Below are positions 7,607-16,776 of a DNA stretch of 64,000 nucleotides, piece after piece. This stretch comes from DASYTH01 sp045806965 (GTDB lineage: Bacteria > Actinomycetota > Actinomycetes > Mycobacteriales > Pseudonocardiaceae): positions 1 to 64,000 of the forward strand of contig JBJMIG010000097.1 in NCBI GenBank assembly GCA_045806965.1, written 5' to 3'. Position numbers and translations under genes: made by a program. How positions within the stretch are numbered: position 1 is the stretch's first letter; each line of letters opens with the position of its first letter. The notes under the pieces were generated by a model. The model was not told the origin of the DNA and did no database searches. It saw only the letters and a program-made list of their open reading frames with translations.

Positions 7607-9082
7607 ATGGGTAAGGACGTTGAGCAGACCGAGTTCACCCGGGCCGACCGGCAGCGCTTTCGGCAGAAGATCCGGCTCTGCCTCGACGTGTTCGCCCAGA
7701 TGCTCGCCGAGTCCCGGTTCGACGCCGGGCCGATGGCCGGCCTGGAGATCGAACTGAACCTGGTCGACGACGCGGGCGACCCCACCATGCGCAACGCCGC
7801 CGTGCTGGACGCGATCGCCGATCCGGCCTTCCAGACCGAGCTCGGCCAGTTCAACATCGAGATCAACCTGCCGCCGCGCAAGCTCGACCACGGCGGCCTG
7901 CTCACCTTCGAGGAGGAGGTGCGGGCCAGTCTCAACGCCGCCACCGAGCACGCCGAGTCGGTCGACGCGCACATCGTGATGATCGGCATCCTGCCGACCC
8001 TGCGGCGCCGCCACATGAACTGGGAGACGCTCTCCGCCAACCCGCGCTACAAGCTGCTCAACGAGCAGATCTTCGCCGCCCGCGGCGAGGACCTCGAGAT
8101 CAACATCTCGGGCGCGGAGCGCCTGGTCACCACGGCCGACACGATCGCCCCGGAGAGTGCCTGCACCAGCGTGCAGTACCACCTTCAGGTGGCCCCGGAG
8201 TCGTTCGACCGGTACTGGAACGCCAGCCAGGCGATCGCCGGCATCCAGATCGCCCTCGGCGCGAACTCGCCCTACCTGTTCGGCAAGCAGCTCTGGGCGG
8301 AGACCCGGATCGGGCTGTTCGAGCAGGCCACCGACACCCGGCCGGACGAGCTCAAGGCGCAGGGCGTGCGGCCACGGGTCTGGTTCGGCGACCGGTGGAT
8401 CACCTCGATCTTCGATTTATTCGAGGAGAACGTGCGCTACTACTCGGCGTTACTACCGCTGTGTGAGGAGGAGGACCCGGCGGAGGTGCTGGCCAGGGGA
8501 GACACGCCGGAGCTGGGCGAGCTGCGCCTGCACAACGGCACGATCTACCGGTGGAACCGGCCGATCTACGACGTGGTGCACGGCCGCCCGCACCTGCGGG
8601 TGGAGAACCGGGTGCTGCCGGCCGGGCCGACCGTGGTCGACGTGCTGGCCAACGGGGCGTTGTACTACGGGCTGGTGCGTGCGCTGGTGGACCAGGACCG
8701 TCCGGTGTGGACACAGATGAGCTTCGTCGCGGCCGGGGACAACTTCCACGCCGCCGCCAAGGCCGGGATCGACGCCAGGGTGTACTGGCCGGGGATCGGC
8801 GAGGTGCCGGTGACCGAGCTGGTGCTGCGCAAGCTCCTGCCGCTGGCCCACCTGGGCCTCGACGCCTGGGGGGTCGCACCGGAGCTGCGGGACCGGCTCC
8901 TCGGTGTGATCGAGCAGCGCTGCATCACTGGACGCAACGGCGCGACCTGGCAGGTGGACACGGTGCGGCGGCTGGAGGAGACCACGATGGTCAACCGGGA
9001 GCAGGCGCTGCGCGAGATGACCAGGCGCTACGCGGCGCACATGCATACCAACGAGCCGGTGCACACCTGGCCGGCGCTCTGA
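7607..9082 (+). CDS. glutamate--cysteine ligase family protein (GCS2)
   Basis: A 491-residue ATP-dependent carboxylate-amine ligase. GCS2-family features include the early acidic motif GLEIELNLVDDAGD, QFNIEINLPPRKLDHGG, and RVENRVLPAGPTVVDVLAN in the second half. Such proteins are widespread in actinomycetes that use mycothiol rather than glutathione, so the real acceptor may not be cysteine. No ergothioneine (egt) genes lie nearby. ATG at 7607 was chosen; it stands alone between a leftward orn and a leftward small gene. Confidence 0.85.
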   Translation: MGKDVEQTEFTRADRQRFRQKIRLCLDVFAQMLAESRFDAGPMAGLEIELNLVDDAGDPTMRNAAVLDAIADPAFQTELGQFNIEINLPPRKLDHGGLLTFEEEVRASLNAATEHAESVDAHIVMIGILPTLRRRHMNWETLSANPRYKLLNEQIFAARGEDLEINISGAERLVTTADTIAPESACTSVQYHLQVAPESFDRYWNASQAIAGIQIALGANSPYLFGKQLWAETRIGLFEQATDTRPDELKAQGVRPRVWFGDRWITSIFDLFEENVRYYSALLPLCEEEDPAEVLARGDTPELGELRLHNGTIYRWNRPIYDVVHGRPHLRVENRVLPAGPTVVDVLANGALYYGLVRALVDQDRPVWTQMSFVAAGDNFHAAAKAGIDARVYWPGIGEVPVTELVLRKLLPLAHLGLDAWGVAPELRDRLLGVIEQRCITGRNGATWQVDTVRRLEETTMVNREQALREMTRRYAAHMHTNEPVHTWPAL

Positions 9083-9083
9083 G

Positions 9084-9326
9084 TCAGCTCTCCGCGTCGT
9101 TGATCGCGGCGTCGACCACGGCATCGCGCAGCGCCGCCCGTAACCGGCCAACGTCGAGCGGGTACAGGATGGCCGTCTCGCCCGGCGGGGCCACCAGCAC
9201 GACCTGCCCGTGCCGCGCGATCACCTGAAGATCGCGGCGCCGCCCGGCGATGTCGCGGCAGGGAACCCACCACTCTCGGCCGTTCACCACGTCCACCCGG
9301 CCAGACCGTTGTTGGCACACTGCCAT
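9084..9326 (-). CDS. small conserved-looking hypothetical protein, 80 aa
   Basis: The sequence alternates short beta-like segments (REWWVPCRDIAGRRRDLQVI, ARHGQVVLVAPPGETAILYP) before a helical C-terminus (LRAALRDAVVDAAINDAES). It has no membrane segment or catalytic motif. The gene is convergent with the ligase gene, separated by one base, and its start at 9326 precedes a divergent reductase. The compact beta-then-alpha layout resembles small actinobacterial proteins of unknown role. Confidence 0.6.
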   Translation of the reverse strand: MAVCQQRSGRVDVVNGREWWVPCRDIAGRRRDLQVIARHGQVVLVAPPGETAILYPLDVGRLRAALRDAVVDAAINDAES

Positions 9327-9439
9327 CTCATAACAGAGGGAACGAGCGCGACCGAAGTCCGTGACGGTTGCAGAGCCGACTCGTTTCCGGAGGACTAGCG
9401 TTGGGTTCCGCCCCGAACTCCCGGAACGGAAGGCTGACG

Positions 9440-10675
9440 ATGGCCGGACCGCAGCGAATCGTCATCGTGGGCTCCGGTCTGGCCGGCGCGTCGGCGGCGG
9501 GCGGGCTCCGGGAACGCGGCTACGACGGCGAGCTGGTGCTGCTGGGCGAGGAGCGGCACGTGCCCTACGAGCTCCCGGCGCTGTCCAAGGGGATCCTGCT
9601 CGGCGACGCGGACGGGCCGGACCGGCCCTACGACGAGGATCACTACGCCAAGCAGCACATCGAGCTGCGGTTGGGCACGGCCGTCGCGGAGATCGCGCTC
9701 GGCGACCGGGTGGTGATCGACGACGCGGGCGCGCGCCTGCCCTACGACCGGCTGCTGCTGGCCACCGGCTCACGACCGCGCACGCTGGCGTTGCCGGGCG
9801 CGGACCTGGACGGGGTCCGCACGCTGCGCACCCTGGACGACTCGCGGGCGCTCGCCGGGCTGCTCACCGCCGGCACCCGGGTGGTGATCATCGGCGGCGG
9901 CTGGATCGGCTGCGAGGTGGCCGCCGCGGCTCGCCGCCACGATGCCGAGGTGACCATTGTGGAGCGGCTGGCGTTGCCGCTGCACCAGGTGCTCGGTGAC
10001 CAGATCGCCGCGGTGTTCCGGGACCTGCACGAGCAGCACGGGGTGCGCTGGCTGCTGGACACCGGCGTGGCCGGGCTGACCGGGGACGGCGGCCGGGTGA
10101 GCGGGGTCGAGTTGGATGACGGCACGGTGTTGCCCGCGGACCTGGTCGTGGTCGCGGTCGGCGCGGTGCCGCGGCTTCGCCTGGCCCACGCGGCCGGGCT
10201 GGAACTGTCCGACTCGGTGCCCGGTGGCGGTGTGGACACCGATGCGGGCCTGCGCACCTCGGCGCCGGACGTGTACGCCGCCGGCGACATCGCGGCCCAC
10301 TTCCATCCGCGCTACCAGCGCCGCCTGCGGGTCGAGCACTGGGCCAACGCCAAGGACCAGGGCGCGCACGTGGCCGGCAACCTGCTCGGCGGGGCCGAGC
10401 CATACCTCAAGAGCCCCTACTTCTTCTCCGACCAGTACGACCTCGGCATGGAGGTGCGCGGGCTCGCCAACCCGTTCCGGGACGAGCTAGTGGTTCGGGG
10501 CGACCTCGCGTCGCGGCAGTTCATCGCCTTCTGGCTGCGCGACGGTGCGCTCGCCGCGGCGATGAACGTCAACCTGTGGGACGACGGCGACGCACTCCAG
10601 GCTCTGGTGGACAACCAGACCAGGGTCGAGCCGCGGCTGCTGCGGGAAGGCGACCTCGCCAGTCTGGCGGGGTGA
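9440..10675 (+). CDS. FAD-dependent oxidoreductase, ferredoxin/rubredoxin-reductase type
   Basis: A 411-residue NAD(P)H-dependent flavoprotein that would pass electrons to a ferredoxin or similar carrier. It has the N-terminal FAD fold (IVIVGSGLAGASAA), a second Rossmann fold for NAD(P)H (VVIIGGGWIGCEVAAAARR), and the late FAD motif VYAAGDIAAHFHP. A C-terminal reductase domain carries SDQYDLGMEVRG. The ATG at 9440 has GGAAGG at good spacing and starts right at the FAD fold, whereas upstream in-frame starts add non-conserved residues. No ferredoxin gene is adjacent; the nearest is at 38652. Confidence 0.9.
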   Translation: MAGPQRIVIVGSGLAGASAAGGLRERGYDGELVLLGEERHVPYELPALSKGILLGDADGPDRPYDEDHYAKQHIELRLGTAVAEIALGDRVVIDDAGARLPYDRLLLATGSRPRTLALPGADLDGVRTLRTLDDSRALAGLLTAGTRVVIIGGGWIGCEVAAAARRHDAEVTIVERLALPLHQVLGDQIAAVFRDLHEQHGVRWLLDTGVAGLTGDGGRVSGVELDDGTVLPADLVVVAVGAVPRLRLAHAAGLELSDSVPGGGVDTDAGLRTSAPDVYAAGDIAAHFHPRYQRRLRVEHWANAKDQGAHVAGNLLGGAEPYLKSPYFFSDQYDLGMEVRGLANPFRDELVVRGDLASRQFIAFWLRDGALAAAMNVNLWDDGDALQALVDNQTRVEPRLLREGDLASLAG

Positions 10676-10696
10676 CCGCACTGGGGGAGGGGGTGC

Positions 10697-11716
10697 ATGG
10701 CCGACCTGATCGACGCCGTACTGCTGCGCGCCGCCCGGCTGACCGCCGACGGCCGGCCGCACGCCGCCGTCGAACTGCTGCGACCGGTGATCACGGACCA
10801 TCCGGACCACTCCGCGGCCTGGTGCCGGCTGGCCGCCGCGCTGCTCGACACCGGCGCGCTTGACGAGTCGCTCGCCGCGGCCAAGCAGGCCATCTCCCTC
10901 GGTGAGCGGTCCTGGGCACACCGGCTGGCCAGCCTCGTGCTGGTCGAGCTCGGCCGCTACGACGAGGCGGTGGCCTGTGCGGCCGAGTCGGTGCGCCGGG
11001 AGCCGACGGACTGGCGCTGCCATGTCGCGCTGGCCGAGGCGCTCGGTCCGGGCGCGGCAGAGGAGGCGCTCACCGCCGCCCGGCGCGCCGTGGCGCTGGC
11101 GCCCGGGGAGGCCCGGCCGCTCGAGGTGCTCGGCGACGCGGCCGCCCGGATGCAGGATCTTTCCCTGGCGCGGAAGGCCTACCGGGAGGCGCTGCGGCTG
11201 GACCCGGGCAACGTGCACGTGGCGGCGAGCCTTGACCGGCTGAGCTCACGAACCGCGCCCGCGCCCGCCGCCGTGGCGCCGCTGCCGGTGGTCCCGCCGG
11301 CGCCGTTCGGCCGGTCGGAGCGGATCGCGGTGTGGCTGTTGCTGCGCCGCGCGGCCGGCTGGCAGGTGGCCGGTGCGCTGGTGCTCCTGCTGGCCGGGCA
11401 ACCGAGCCCAAGCCCGGCGCTCATCTGGCCCGGGTTCGGGCTGGTGCTGTTCGTGCCCGGGCTGGCCGGGCACGGTTGGCTGCGGCTGCCGCCGGGCGGT
11501 CGGGCGGCGCTCCCGGCGATGCTGCGGGTTGAGCCGCTCGCCGTGGTCTGCGGAGCGTCGCTGGCCGTGTCCGTGCTGTTGCTTGCCGTATGGACCGTCG
11601 CGCTTTCCATTGGTGCCGGCGGAATGCAGTTGCTCGGCCTGGCGCTTGGCGGCGCGATTGTCGCGCTGGGACTCGGTTGGCTGGGTCTCTGGCGGTTGAA
11701 GGTACGCGCTCGCTAG
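10697..11716 (+). CDS. TPR-repeat membrane protein
   Basis: A 339-residue protein with about five tetratricopeptide-like helical repeats over residues 1-185 (for example HSAAWCRLAAALLDTGALDE and ARKAYREALRLDPGN). A Pro/Ala linker follows, and then four hydrophobic segments from about 215 to 335. The repeats should serve as a cytoplasmic protein-binding platform anchored to the membrane. It starts 21 bases after the reductase stop and leads into another small membrane protein, so the three may be co-transcribed. Partners unknown. Confidence 0.75.
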   Translation: MADLIDAVLLRAARLTADGRPHAAVELLRPVITDHPDHSAAWCRLAAALLDTGALDESLAAAKQAISLGERSWAHRLASLVLVELGRYDEAVACAAESVRREPTDWRCHVALAEALGPGAAEEALTAARRAVALAPGEARPLEVLGDAAARMQDLSLARKAYREALRLDPGNVHVAASLDRLSSRTAPAPAAVAPLPVVPPAPFGRSERIAVWLLLRRAAGWQVAGALVLLLAGQPSPSPALIWPGFGLVLFVPGLAGHGWLRLPPGGRAALPAMLRVEPLAVVCGASLAVSVLLLAVWTVALSIGAGGMQLLGLALGGAIVALGLGWLGLWRLKVRAR

Positions 11717-11749
11717 GGTTCGGCGTCCGAGTCTGCGAAAGGGGACGGC

Positions 11750-12232
11750 GTGCGGTTCGGAGTGTTCTTGATGATCATCGGGTTCGGGTCGTCGATCCTG
11801 CACTTCACCGGCTACCAGTTCCGGCTGGTCGGCTGGGCCGAGGAGTGGCAGCCCGGGCTGGGAATCGCGATCGGCGGGACGGGCATCCTGGTCGCCGTGC
11901 TGGTCTCGACGCTGCGCGAGAGGCGGAACCAGGGCGCCGGTGGTCAACCGCCGGCCTACCCGCAGCAGCCGTATCCGGCGCAACCCGGTCCGCAGCAGCA
12001 CTTCGGCTATCAACCCGCTCCCGGGCAGCCGCCCGTGACGCAGCCCGCCATGACACAGCCGGTCATGGCGCAGCCGCCGGCGGCGCGGCCGGCCGGGCCG
12101 CCGCAGTTCTTCCCGCAGCAGTCAACCCCGTACGGTGGGCAGCCGGTGCCGAAGTTTCCGCCGCGCCCGGCCGATCCGCCGGCGCCGCAGTTCGGCCAGC
12201 AGGCCGGCGACTTCCGGCCGCAGGACCAATGA
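11750..12232 (+). CDS. small membrane protein with Pro/Gln-rich tail
   Basis: Two short hydrophobic segments (about residues 3-20 and 34-52) are followed by a ~105-residue tail rich in Pro, Gln and Gly with repeated QPxxxQP patterns, probably disordered. The GTG at 11750 follows AAAGGGGACGG. The stop overlaps the next gene's ATG as ATGA, which shows coupled translation with the FMN oxidase, but the two proteins have no evident functional link. No known domain. Confidence 0.7.
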   Translation: MRFGVFLMIIGFGSSILHFTGYQFRLVGWAEEWQPGLGIAIGGTGILVAVLVSTLRERRNQGAGGQPPAYPQQPYPAQPGPQQHFGYQPAPGQPPVTQPAMTQPVMAQPPAARPAGPPQFFPQQSTPYGGQPVPKFPPRPADPPAPQFGQQAGDFRPQDQ

Positions 12233-13392
12233 CCAGCGGGTTCGGCAGCTACCAGGCGGAGATCTACCTCAACGGTCTGGCCGAGCAGGTCCCGGCGTTC
12301 ACCACCGACCTGGCCACGCTCGAGTCGGTGGCGCGCGGTCGGATGGAGGCGGGCCCGTTCGGCTACGTCTGCGGCGGCGCCGGGTCGGGGGCCACGCTCC
12401 GGGCCAACCGCGAGGCGTTCGACCGCTGGCGGATCGTGCCGAGGATGCTCACCGACGCGACCACGCGCGACCTCCGCACGACCGTGCTCGGTACCGCGAT
12501 GCCGGCCCCGGTGCTACTCGCACCCGTTGGTGTGCAATCGATCCTGCATCCGGACGGCGAGTTGGCCACGGCTCGGGCGGCCGTCGCGCTCGGCCTGCCG
12601 GTGATCCTGTCCACCGCCGCGTCCAACACCATCGAGGACGTCGCCGCGGCCAATGCGAACGGTGCGCGCTGGTACCAGCTGTACTGGCCGAACGACAACG
12701 ACGTGACGATCTCCCTGCTGCAGCGTGCGAAAGCGGCCGGGTACAGCACGCTCGTGGTCACCCTGGACACCTGGTCGGTCGCCTGGCGGCCGAGCGACCT
12801 GGACCGCTCGTTCCTGCCGTTCCTGCGCGGCGAGGGCACCGCCATCCCGTACTCCGACCCGGCGTTCCTTGCCGGTCTTGAGTCCTCGCCAGAGGAGGAC
12901 CCGCAGTCCGCCATCCTGCGCTGGATCCCGATGTTCACCGGCACGGACAAACGCTGGGACCAGTTGCCGTTCCTGCGTGAGCACTGGGACGGACCGATCG
13001 TGCTGAAGGGCATCCAGCACGTGGACGACGCGCGCAAGGCGCACCAGGCCGGGATGGACGGGATCGTGGTGTCCAACCACGGCGGCCGGCAGGTGGACGG
13101 CGCGGTCGGCGCGCTCGACGTGCTGCCGGAGATCGTCGCCGCGGTTGGCGAGTCGCTCACCGTGCTGTTCGACTCGGGCGTGCGCACGGGCGCCGACGTG
13201 CTGAAGGCGCTCGCGCTCGGGGCGCGGGCGGTGCTGATCGGCCGACCGTTCGCCTACGGCCTCGCGCTCGGCGGGGAGGACGGCGTGCGGCACGCCATGC
13301 GCAGCCTGCTCGCCGACTTCGACCTCGCCATGGGTCTGAGCGGGCACCGGAACCCGGCCGAGCTGAGCCCTTCGGTGCTGCGCCGCTACTGA
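12229..13392 (+). CDS. FMN-dependent alpha-hydroxy-acid oxidase, lactate 2-monooxygenase-like
   Basis: A 387-residue TIM-barrel flavoenzyme oxidising an L-2-hydroxy acid such as lactate. FMN-family motifs are present: PVLLAPVGVQSILHPDGE, VILSTAASNTIEDVA, GPIVLKGIQHVDDA with the FMN-binding Lys, and GIVVSNHGGRQVDGA with catalytic His near residue 283. The long loop between about residues 180 and 235 (with SSPEEDPQSAI) and the N-terminus FGSYQAEIYLNGL match lactate 2-monooxygenase better than glycolate oxidase. The ATG at 12229 overlaps the upstream stop. Confidence 0.88.
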   Translation: MTSGFGSYQAEIYLNGLAEQVPAFTTDLATLESVARGRMEAGPFGYVCGGAGSGATLRANREAFDRWRIVPRMLTDATTRDLRTTVLGTAMPAPVLLAPVGVQSILHPDGELATARAAVALGLPVILSTAASNTIEDVAAANANGARWYQLYWPNDNDVTISLLQRAKAAGYSTLVVTLDTWSVAWRPSDLDRSFLPFLRGEGTAIPYSDPAFLAGLESSPEEDPQSAILRWIPMFTGTDKRWDQLPFLREHWDGPIVLKGIQHVDDARKAHQAGMDGIVVSNHGGRQVDGAVGALDVLPEIVAAVGESLTVLFDSGVRTGADVLKALALGARAVLIGRPFAYGLALGGEDGVRHAMRSLLADFDLAMGLSGHRNPAELSPSVLRRY

Positions 13393-15051
13393 TCACTTCG
13401 CGTCGGCGTAGCAGTCGACCACGATGGCGTGCAACGGAAAGCGTACCGGGGTCGGACCGAACACCAGTCGGCTCGCCTCCGCCGCCGCATTGTCCACTTC
13501 GGACGCCACGGTGTCGGCGAGTTCGGCCGGGCAGTGCACCAGCACCTCGTCGTGCTGGAAGAAGACCAGCTGCGCGGCCGGCGCCACGGCGGCCAGCCGG
13601 CGGCGCAGTGCCGCGAGCACGGTCAGCGCCCAGTCCGATGCGCTGGCCTGGACCACGAAGTTGCGCGTGAACCGGCCCCAGTTCCTGGCCGCCTGGCGGG
13701 ATTGGCGTTCGGCGGTCTCGTCCTGTTCGGCCGCACCGGTCAGCGCTCGCCAGGCCGCGCTCGGCGGCGGGCTGGTCCGGCCCAGCCGGGAGCGCACCAC
13801 CCCGCCAGCCTCTCCGGTCGTGGCGGCCTGCTCCACGTAGTCAACCGCCAGCGGGAAACGCCTGCGCAGCACGGCAAGCAGCTGCCCGGCCCCGCCACTG
13901 GTGCCGCCGTACATGGCGGAGAGCATGGCGATCTTCGCCCGGCCCCGGTCGCCGTCGAACGAGTCGGCGGCCAGGCTCTGGTACAGATCGGCCGACGCGG
14001 ACACCTCGGCCAGGCCGAGGTCGCCGGAGAGCGCGGCGAGCACCCTCGGCTCGAGCTGGGCGGCGTCGGCCACCACGAGCGTCCAGCCGGGATCGGCCCG
14101 CACCGCGGTGCGCAGGGCCTTGGGCAGTTGCAGCGCGGCGCCGCCCCGGGTTGCCCAGCGGCCGGACACCACGCCGCCGACCACGTACTCCGGGCGGAAC
14201 CGGCCGCCGTGTACCCAGGCCTCCAGCCAGGACCAGCCGTGCGCCACCCACAGCCGGGCCAGCTCCTTGTAGCGCAGCAGCGGGGCCACCGCCGGGTGGT
14301 CCACCTCGCGCAGCACAAAGGCCCGGCTGGACGGCACGTCGATGCCGGCCTTCTTGAAGGCGCGCACCACGCTGCCGGGCGCGTCCGGGTTGACCGGGCC
14401 GCCGAACGCCGCGTTGATCTCCGCCGCCAGCGCGGCCAGCCGGGCCGGGCGGCCGCCGAGCGCCGGGCGCGGCCCGAGCAACTCGGTGAGCAGCGCCTCG
14501 TGCACGTCGGCGCGCCAGGGCAGGCCGTGGTGCGCCATCTCGGCGGCGGCCAGCGCGCCGGCCGACTCGGCCGCGACCAACAGGCGTAACCGGTCCGGGT
14601 GCGGGTCGGCGTCGATGCGCCGCTGCTGGTCGGCGTACACCGCGGCGGCGGCGGCCAGCGGGTCGCCGGCCGGAACGGTGCTCCGGTCCAGTTCGAAGAG
14701 CCCGGGCGCCTCGGTGCGGTTGGGCGCCGGCGGGTCGGCCGGCTCGACCGCCCCGGTCAGCCGGGCCAACGCGGCCGCCAGGTTGCGCGGCCGGCCGCCA
14801 TGGCCCGCGCCAGCCAGCAGGATGCCCTCGGTGAGCGCGAGGTCATGGCACCGGTCGAGCCGGACGCCGGCGCGCAGCAGCGCCGGGTACAGCTCCTCGG
14901 CGGCGGGCACCACCCAGCGCGGCCGGTGCTCCGCCTCCAGCCCGGCCATGGCCGCGGCGAGGTCCGGCACCTCCCGGTCGGACCCGCCGGGCAGCCGCAC
15001 CCGGCCGGTCCCGCCGGGTCCGGGGATCGCCACGACCTGCACGTCACGCAT
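13393..15051 (-). CDS. family-A DNA polymerase-like protein with degenerate 3'-5' exonuclease domain
   Basis: A 552-residue actinobacterial PolA-like protein without a 5' nuclease domain. Polymerase motif A reads VVADAAQLEPRVLAALSGD in place of the classical DYSQIELR, keeping Asp, Gln, Glu and Arg. The finger motif is RGRAKIAMLSAMYGGTSG and motif C is LVFFQHDEVLVHCP. The N-terminal third occupies the exonuclease position but shows no DxE pair, so proofreading is doubtful. An in-frame start at 15099 is possible; the ATG at 15051 (MRDVQVVAIPGPGG) avoids an unconserved extension. It is divergent from the acyl-CoA synthetase. Confidence 0.85.
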   Translation of the reverse strand: MRDVQVVAIPGPGGTGRVRLPGGSDREVPDLAAAMAGLEAEHRPRWVVPAAEELYPALLRAGVRLDRCHDLALTEGILLAGAGHGGRPRNLAAALARLTGAVEPADPPAPNRTEAPGLFELDRSTVPAGDPLAAAAAVYADQQRRIDADPHPDRLRLLVAAESAGALAAAEMAHHGLPWRADVHEALLTELLGPRPALGGRPARLAALAAEINAAFGGPVNPDAPGSVVRAFKKAGIDVPSSRAFVLREVDHPAVAPLLRYKELARLWVAHGWSWLEAWVHGGRFRPEYVVGGVVSGRWATRGGAALQLPKALRTAVRADPGWTLVVADAAQLEPRVLAALSGDLGLAEVSASADLYQSLAADSFDGDRGRAKIAMLSAMYGGTSGGAGQLLAVLRRRFPLAVDYVEQAATTGEAGGVVRSRLGRTSPPPSAAWRALTGAAEQDETAERQSRQAARNWGRFTRNFVVQASASDWALTVLAALRRRLAAVAPAAQLVFFQHDEVLVHCPAELADTVASEVDNAAAEASRLVFGPTPVRFPLHAIVVDCYADAK

Positions 15052-15127
15052 TGTGCGCGACCCCACCGACAGGTTGACGCTGCCGTCCGCCTGGGGCACC
15101 GTGCAACGGACCGACGGTGGAGGTGCG

Positions 15128-16759
15128 ATGCCGAGCTATGTCACCCAGGTGCGGGAGCTGGCCATGCGGGTGCCGACCGCGCTGCGCAGCCTGGACGTGC
15201 TGCGGCGGGCCGGCATGCTGCACCCGGGCCGGCCCGACCACGCCCTGCGCGGCCTGCTCGCCGTCCGGCAGCTCGGCCCGATCGCCGGGGCCACGCACCT
15301 CGCCGCCGCCAAGGACCACCGGGCGTGTGGCCTGGTCGACGAGCTCGGTGCGCTCACCTTCCACCGGCTCGACCAGCGATCCAACGCGCTGGCCAGGGCG
15401 CTCGCCGGCCGGGGCATCGGGCCGGGCGCCACGATCGGGCTGCTGGCCAGGGACCACCGGGGCGCGGTGGACACGATGCTCGCCGCGGGCAAGGTGGGTG
15501 CCCGGCTGCTGCTGCTCAACACCGGCTTCGCCCGACGGCAGCTGGTCGACGTGGCCGAGCGGGAGGGCGTGTCGGCGTTCGTCTACGACGAGGAGTTCGC
15601 GGAGCTGGCCGGCGCGCTGCCGGCGACCATGCCCCGGTTCCTGGCCTGGGTGGACTCAACGCCGAGGGAGACCACGCTCGAGGAGCTGATCGCCGGCACC
15701 GACGACCGCCCGGTGGCGCCGCCCCGCGAGGCCGGCAGCCTGGTCCTGCTCACCAGCGGTACCACCGGCACCCCGAAGGGCGCGCAGCGCAAGGTCGGCA
15801 ACCCGCTGATGGCCGCGCAGTTCCTGGACCGCATCCCGCTGCGCGCCGGCGAGACCACGGTGCTGGCCGCACCGCTGTTCCACGGCACCGGGCTGTCCCA
15901 GTTCATCCTGTCCCTTGGGCTGGGCTGCACGGTGGTGCTGCGCCGCCGGTTCGACCCGGAGCAGACGCTGCGCGCGGTGCGGGACAACCGGGCCTCCGCG
16001 CTGGTCGTGGTGCCGACCATGCTGCAACGCATCGTCGACCTCGGCCCGGAGGTGCTGTCCCGGTTCGACACGTCGTCGTTGCGGATCATCTTCTCGGCCG
16101 GCTCGGCGCTGTCGCCCGCGCTCGGCGACCGGGCCGTCGAGGCGTTCGGCGACGTGGTCTACAACCTGTACGGCTCGACCGAGGTGGCGGTGGCGACGGT
16201 GGCCACCCCGGCGGACTGGCGGGCGGCGCCGGGCACGGTGGGACGCGCGCCGGTGGGCTGCCGGGTGCTGCTCTACGACGACGACGGCCGGGCGATCACC
16301 GAGCCGGGTGTGGTCGGCCGGGTGTTCGTCGGCAGCGGGCTCAGCTTCGGCGGGTACACCGACGGGCGGCACAAGGAGCTCATCGGCGGGCTGCTGTCCA
16401 CCGGCGACGTCGGACACTTCGACGAGGCCGGCCGGCTGTTCATCGACGGCCGGGACGACGACATGATCGTTTCCGGCGGCGAGAACGTGTTCCCCGGTGA
16501 GGTGGAGAACCTGCTCGCCGAGCACGACGGCGTGGTCGAGGCGGCGGTGATCGGCGTGCCGGACGAGTCGTTCGGCCAGCGGCTGCGCGCCTATGTGGTG
16601 CCGCGCCATGAGATGAAGCCGGACGCCGAGGAGCTCAAGGCGTTCGTGCGGGCCAATCTGGCCCGGTTCAAGGTGCCCCGCGAGGTCGTGTTCCTCGACG
16701 AACTGCCGCGCAACGCCACCGGCAAGGTGCTGCGGGACAAGCTCGCCGACTCCGGTTGA
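15128..16759 (+). CDS. AMP-dependent acyl-CoA synthetase
   Basis: A 543-residue adenylate-forming enzyme activating a carboxylic acid, probably a fatty acid, to its CoA thioester. Core motifs are VLLTSGTTGTPKGAQRK (phosphate loop), NLYGSTEVA, STGDVGHFDEAGRLFIDGR, DDDMIVSGGENVFPGEVE (hinge) and LPRNATGKVLRDKL with the C-terminal catalytic Lys. The ATG at 15128 follows GGTGGAGGTGCG. The PPOX gene starts just after it. It resembles the fatty-acyl-CoA ligases of mycobacteria (FadD type). Confidence 0.92.
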   Translation: MPSYVTQVRELAMRVPTALRSLDVLRRAGMLHPGRPDHALRGLLAVRQLGPIAGATHLAAAKDHRACGLVDELGALTFHRLDQRSNALARALAGRGIGPGATIGLLARDHRGAVDTMLAAGKVGARLLLLNTGFARRQLVDVAEREGVSAFVYDEEFAELAGALPATMPRFLAWVDSTPRETTLEELIAGTDDRPVAPPREAGSLVLLTSGTTGTPKGAQRKVGNPLMAAQFLDRIPLRAGETTVLAAPLFHGTGLSQFILSLGLGCTVVLRRRFDPEQTLRAVRDNRASALVVVPTMLQRIVDLGPEVLSRFDTSSLRIIFSAGSALSPALGDRAVEAFGDVVYNLYGSTEVAVATVATPADWRAAPGTVGRAPVGCRVLLYDDDGRAITEPGVVGRVFVGSGLSFGGYTDGRHKELIGGLLSTGDVGHFDEAGRLFIDGRDDDMIVSGGENVFPGEVENLLAEHDGVVEAAVIGVPDESFGQRLRAYVVPRHEMKPDAEELKAFVRANLARFKVPREVVFLDELPRNATGKVLRDKLADSG

Positions 16760-16776
16760 CCACTATCGTTGCGGGC

